NCBI GenBank assembly: GCA_017305535.1
Contig: JAFKKN010000012.1
Coordinates: 62,001 to 126,000 of the forward strand
Direction of reading: 5' to 3'
Length of the DNA stretch: 64,000 bases
DNA from: Hyphomicrobiales bacterium
Lineage (GTDB): Bacteria > Pseudomonadota > Alphaproteobacteria > Rhizobiales > Xanthobacteraceae
This document shows, one piece after another, positions 61,597 through 64,000 of this stretch. A program made the position numbers and the translations under genes. Under the pieces are notes generated by a model. The model did not search any database and had not been told where the DNA came from. It saw nothing but the letters and a program-made list of their open reading frames with translations. Every line of letters begins with the position of its first letter. Position 1 is the stretch's first letter.

Positions 61597-63156
61597 TCAA
61601 CTTGCCGCGGCGGCCGGCACGTCGCGCTGACGCTTCATGACGATCTTGTTGAGTGCGCCGAGATAGGCCTTGGCCGATGCCACCAGCGTATCGGGGTCCG
61701 CCGCACGCGACGTCATCGAACGACCTTCATGCCCGAGCCGCACCGACACCTCGGCCTGCGCATCGGTGCCTTCGGTGACCGCATGCACCTGATACAGTTC
61801 CAGCTTGGCCTCATGCGGCACCAGCGCCTTGATGCAGTTGAACACCGCATCCACCGGGCCGTTACCCTCGGCTTCCTCGATCTTCACCTGACCGTCGATA
61901 TCGAGCTTCATGGTGGCGCGCTGCGGCCCATGAGTTCCGGCGATCACCGTCAGCGAGGTCAGCTTGATGCGGTCGTGCGACGCCGCCATTTCCTGATCGA
62001 CCAGCGCCTCGATATCCTCATCGTAGATGTCCTTCTTGCGGTCGGCCAAAGCCTTCATCCGCGCGAACGCATCCTCGAGTTGGTTGTCACCCAGCTTATA
62101 GCCCATCTCCTCCAGCTTGTGGACGAAGGCGTGGCGACCCGAATGCTTGCCGAGCACCAGCGACGACTGCTTCAAGCCGACCATTTCCGGCCGCATGATC
62201 TCGTAGGTCGAAGCATCCTTCAGCACGCCGTCCTGATGAATACCGCTCTCGTGCGCGAAGGCGTTCCGGCCGACGATCGCCTTGTTGTATTGCACCGGGA
62301 ACGAGGTCGCCGCCGAAACCACCTTCGAGGCACGGGTCAGCATCGTGGTGTCGATCTTGTTCCAGAACGGGAACTTGTCGTTACGCACGTTGATCGCCAT
62401 CACGATTTCCTCGAGCGCGGCATTACCTGCCCGCTCGCCGATGCCGTTGATGGTACATTCGACCTGACGCGCGCCGCCGGCAATGCCGGCCAGCGAATTG
62501 GCGACCGCCATACCGAGGTCGTTATGACAATGAACCGAGAACACCGCCTTGTCGGAGTTCGGCACGCGCTCGATCAGCGTACGCATGAAGTGGGTGTATT
62601 CCTCCGGCACGGTGTAGCCGACGGTGTCGGGAATGTTCACCGTGGTGGCGCCGGCCTTGATCACCGCCTCGACGATGCGGCAGAGGAAATCCATCTCGCT
62701 GCGGGTGCCGTCCTCGGCCGACCATTCGACGTCGTCGATCTGATTGCGGGCGCGCTCGACCATGGCCACCGAGGTTTCGATCACCTGCTCGGGCGTCTTG
62801 TTCAGCTTCACCCGCATATGCAGCGGCGACGTGGCGATCACGGTATGGACGCGGCCTCGCCGGGCGAACTTCACCGCCTCGGCGCAGCGGTCGATATCAG
62901 CCGGATGGGCACGGGACAGGCCGGCGATCACCGCATTCTTGGAGCGGCGGGCGATCTCGCTCACCGCCTCGAAGTCGCCTTGCGATGTGATCGGGAAGCC
63001 GGCCTCGATGACATCGACACCCATATTGTCGAGCAGCTCGGCGACCTCGAGCTTTTCCTCGAAGGTCATGGTGGCGCCGGGGCACTGCTCGCCGTCACGC
63101 AAGGTGGTGTCGAAAATTACAACGCGGTCCTTGTCGGACTTGTTGGCGGTCGTCAT
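61597..63156 (-). CDS. leuA: 2-isopropylmalate synthase
   Basis: A 519-residue enzyme condensing 2-oxoisovalerate and acetyl-CoA, the first committed leucine step. Catalytic domain: FDTTLRDGEQCPGATM with the metal-binding Asp, and HCHNDLGMAVAN (metal-binding His pair). A linker and the C-terminal leucine-binding regulatory domain complete it (about 390-510), so feedback inhibition by leucine is expected. ATG 63156 has AAAGGA upstream. A leucine-rich leader peptide and terminator precede the gene. Confidence 0.96.
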   Translation of the reverse strand: MTTANKSDKDRVVIFDTTLRDGEQCPGATMTFEEKLEVAELLDNMGVDVIEAGFPITSQGDFEAVSEIARRSKNAVIAGLSRAHPADIDRCAEAVKFARRGRVHTVIATSPLHMRVKLNKTPEQVIETSVAMVERARNQIDDVEWSAEDGTRSEMDFLCRIVEAVIKAGATTVNIPDTVGYTVPEEYTHFMRTLIERVPNSDKAVFSVHCHNDLGMAVANSLAGIAGGARQVECTINGIGERAGNAALEEIVMAINVRNDKFPFWNKIDTTMLTRASKVVSAATSFPVQYNKAIVGRNAFAHESGIHQDGVLKDASTYEIMRPEMVGLKQSSLVLGKHSGRHAFVHKLEEMGYKLGDNQLEDAFARMKALADRKKDIYDEDIEALVDQEMAASHDRIKLTSLTVIAGTHGPQRATMKLDIDGQVKIEEAEGNGPVDAVFNCIKALVPHEAKLELYQVHAVTEGTDAQAEVSVRLGHEGRSMTSRAADPDTLVASAKAYLGALNKIVMKRQRDVPAAAAS

Positions 63157-63219
63157 TAGAAAATTCCTTTGGTCAGGTGCGCCGCGTCAAAAGGGCGCTC
63201 GGGTGGCGGATGAACTCGC

Positions 63220-63266
63220 AAAACCCCTGAGTGCCCAGGCACAACCGCCCAGACGGCCCTCAGGGG
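63220..63266 (-). terminator. leuA transcription attenuator
   Basis: Minus-strand arms CCCCTGAG (63266-63259) and CTCAGGGG (63231-63224), followed by TTTT: a Rho-independent terminator between the leader peptide and leuA. Its first arm overlaps the leader stop codon and also takes part in the competing hairpin CGGCCC CTGA GGGCCG (63254-63269), so the structures are mutually exclusive. Confidence 0.75.
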
Positions 63267-63394
63267 CCGATAAGAAGCAGTCCGCCAATAAGCAGGGACG
63301 ACGCCAGAACAGCCTGAAAGGCAGCCGGAATCGCGACGGGTCGGCCAGCGGCGGCGCCCCCGTGAATTCCATCGATATCGCTGCGAATCGGCAT
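63260..63394 (-). CDS. leuL: leuA leader peptide
   Basis: A 44-residue short reading frame, 103 bases upstream of leuA, ending LLIGGLLLIGP: five leucine codons (CTG, CTT, CTG, CTT, CTT) plus two isoleucines in the last eleven codons, just before the stop and terminator. AAAGGGACC lies shortly before its ATG. Leucine-rich leader peptides in front of leuA are the hallmark of ribosome-mediated attenuation and have been predicted in Rhizobiales. The peptide itself probably has no function beyond sensing charged tRNA-Leu. Confidence 0.75.
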   Translation of the reverse strand: MPIRSDIDGIHGGAAAGRPVAIPAAFQAVLASSLLIGGLLLIGP

Positions 63395-63662
63395 TGCTGG
63401 TCCCTTTGGGCGGTAGTCTTGGCGCAAACCCTTGACGGATCGTTGCCAAAATACCTGCCTGCAGCGATTTTAGACGACAAACGCCGGGTCCCGCAATGCA
63501 AAAATACCCGGCGGACGGGGAAGCCAATCCGGCCCCCCTTTTTGCCAGCCGCCGCGCCCCCTGCCCTCGTCGATGGCACGCACCTCTGATATCATCATCG
63601 ATAGCGGCAAGCGGCCTAACGGGATCAGGTCCGCCAAGCGTCCAGGGAGCTTGAGAGGTCTC

Positions 63663-64000
63663 ATGGCGCTGCATCAAGCAAAAATCTGCATGGGCTGCTG
63701 GGAGCACATGCACCTCCCGGTGCCGCTGCGCGGCGTGGCATCAGTGCCGTTCCGCGCGTTCGGCATCCGGCCAAGCCGGATGAATCCCAATACCTGCACG
63801 ATCTGCGAAATGATGTTCACCAAAATCATGAAGGCGCGTCACGTGACCATCGACGCAACGGTCATGTTCGCCGATCTGCGCGGCTATACCAGTCTGTCGC
63901 AATCCCGCTCCGCCGACGAGGTCTCGACGTTGCTCGATATCTTCTACGATGAATGCGCCAATGCGATCTGGGAACACGACGGGATTCTCAACAAGACGAT
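63663..64000 (+). CDS. Class III cyclase domain protein, N-terminal double-CxxC module (truncated by window end)
   Basis: Partial gene; the first 112 residues are visible. Residues 1-60 contain two CxxC motifs, CMGC (9-12) and CTIC (45-48), spaced like a zinc or metal-binding module. From about residue 66 a class III nucleotide cyclase domain begins: TVMFADLRGYTSLSQ, where the Asp is the first metal ligand. The rest of the cyclase lies beyond base 64000. ATG 63663 has GAGAGG upstream. No membrane segment is seen so far. Divergent from leuA. Whether it is catalytically active cannot be judged from the part present. Confidence 0.8.
   Translation, partial: MALHQAKICMGCWEHMHLPVPLRGVASVPFRAFGIRPSRMNPNTCTICEMMFTKIMKARHVTIDATVMFADLRGYTSLSQSRSADEVSTLLDIFYDECANAIWEHDGILNKT

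Overview
The window is high-GC DNA (roughly 63-65% by eye) from an alphaproteobacterium, most likely of the Bradyrhizobium / Rhodopseudomonas / Afipia group (Nitrobacteraceae). The pointers are an EipA (DUF1134) protein, Omp25-type porins with N-terminal AADL processing sites, several short palindromic repeat families of the kind scattered through these genomes, a CyaC-type cyclase with a diheme anchor, and a leuA attenuator of the rhizobial kind. It looks like chromosomal, metabolically versatile background. I found no phage, IS transposase, integrase, CRISPR array or plasmid replication gene.

Layout. 0.1-2.2 kb: envelope protein EipA, a membrane-anchored coiled-coil protein and tRNA-Val(CAC). 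2.4-4.0 kb: an ABC-F ATPase directly behind the tRNA. 4.1-8.6 kb: a chemoreceptor, an Omp25-like porin and a two-barrel outer-membrane protein. 8.9-12.4 kb: an AHAS-like TPP enzyme, an L,D-transpeptidase and a DUF2927 protein, set among REP-like repeats. 12.4-12.8 kb: a repeat cluster. 12.8-25 kb: catabolic block with isovaleryl-CoA dehydrogenase, PAS-PAS chemoreceptor, CYP153-like P450, an acyl-CoA dehydrogenase/CoA-transferase/MaoC operon, benzoylformate decarboxylase and a BisC-type molybdoenzyme. 25-33 kb: SDR, hemolysin-III protein, YcjX-YcjF pair, GT39 glycosyltransferase, CyaC. 33-42 kb: cspA, CoA transferase, a secreted monoheme protein, GST, and a LemA/TPM operon. 42-50 kb: an orphan molybdenum hydroxylase large subunit, DapA-like protein, MetB, and CysI/CysJ. 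50.7-54.8 kb: a binding protein and class II HMG-CoA reductase divergent from a MocR regulator. 54.8-58 kb: AhpD-like protein, acetylpolyamine amidohydrolase, IsdG-type heme oxygenase, tRNA-Lys(CTT), and an LTxxQ protein. 58-61.4 kb: a TRAP transporter. 61.6-63.4 kb: leuA with a leader-peptide attenuator. 63.7 kb to the end: a truncated class III cyclase with an N-terminal double-CxxC module.

Working together: cysJ-cysI supply sulfide and metB sits just downstream, giving a sulfur-assimilation-to-methionine stretch. The acyl-CoA dehydrogenase/CaiB/MaoC operon, ivd, mdlC and the P450 give an organic-acid and hydrocarbon catabolic flavour. The most distinctive candidates for follow-up are the MocR / HMG-CoA reductase / periplasmic-binding-protein module with overlapping divergent promoters, the Omp25-omptin-like double-barrel fusion, the quinone-sensing-type cyclase, and the leucine attenuator. 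All functional calls rest on reading motifs by eye; no database search was run.
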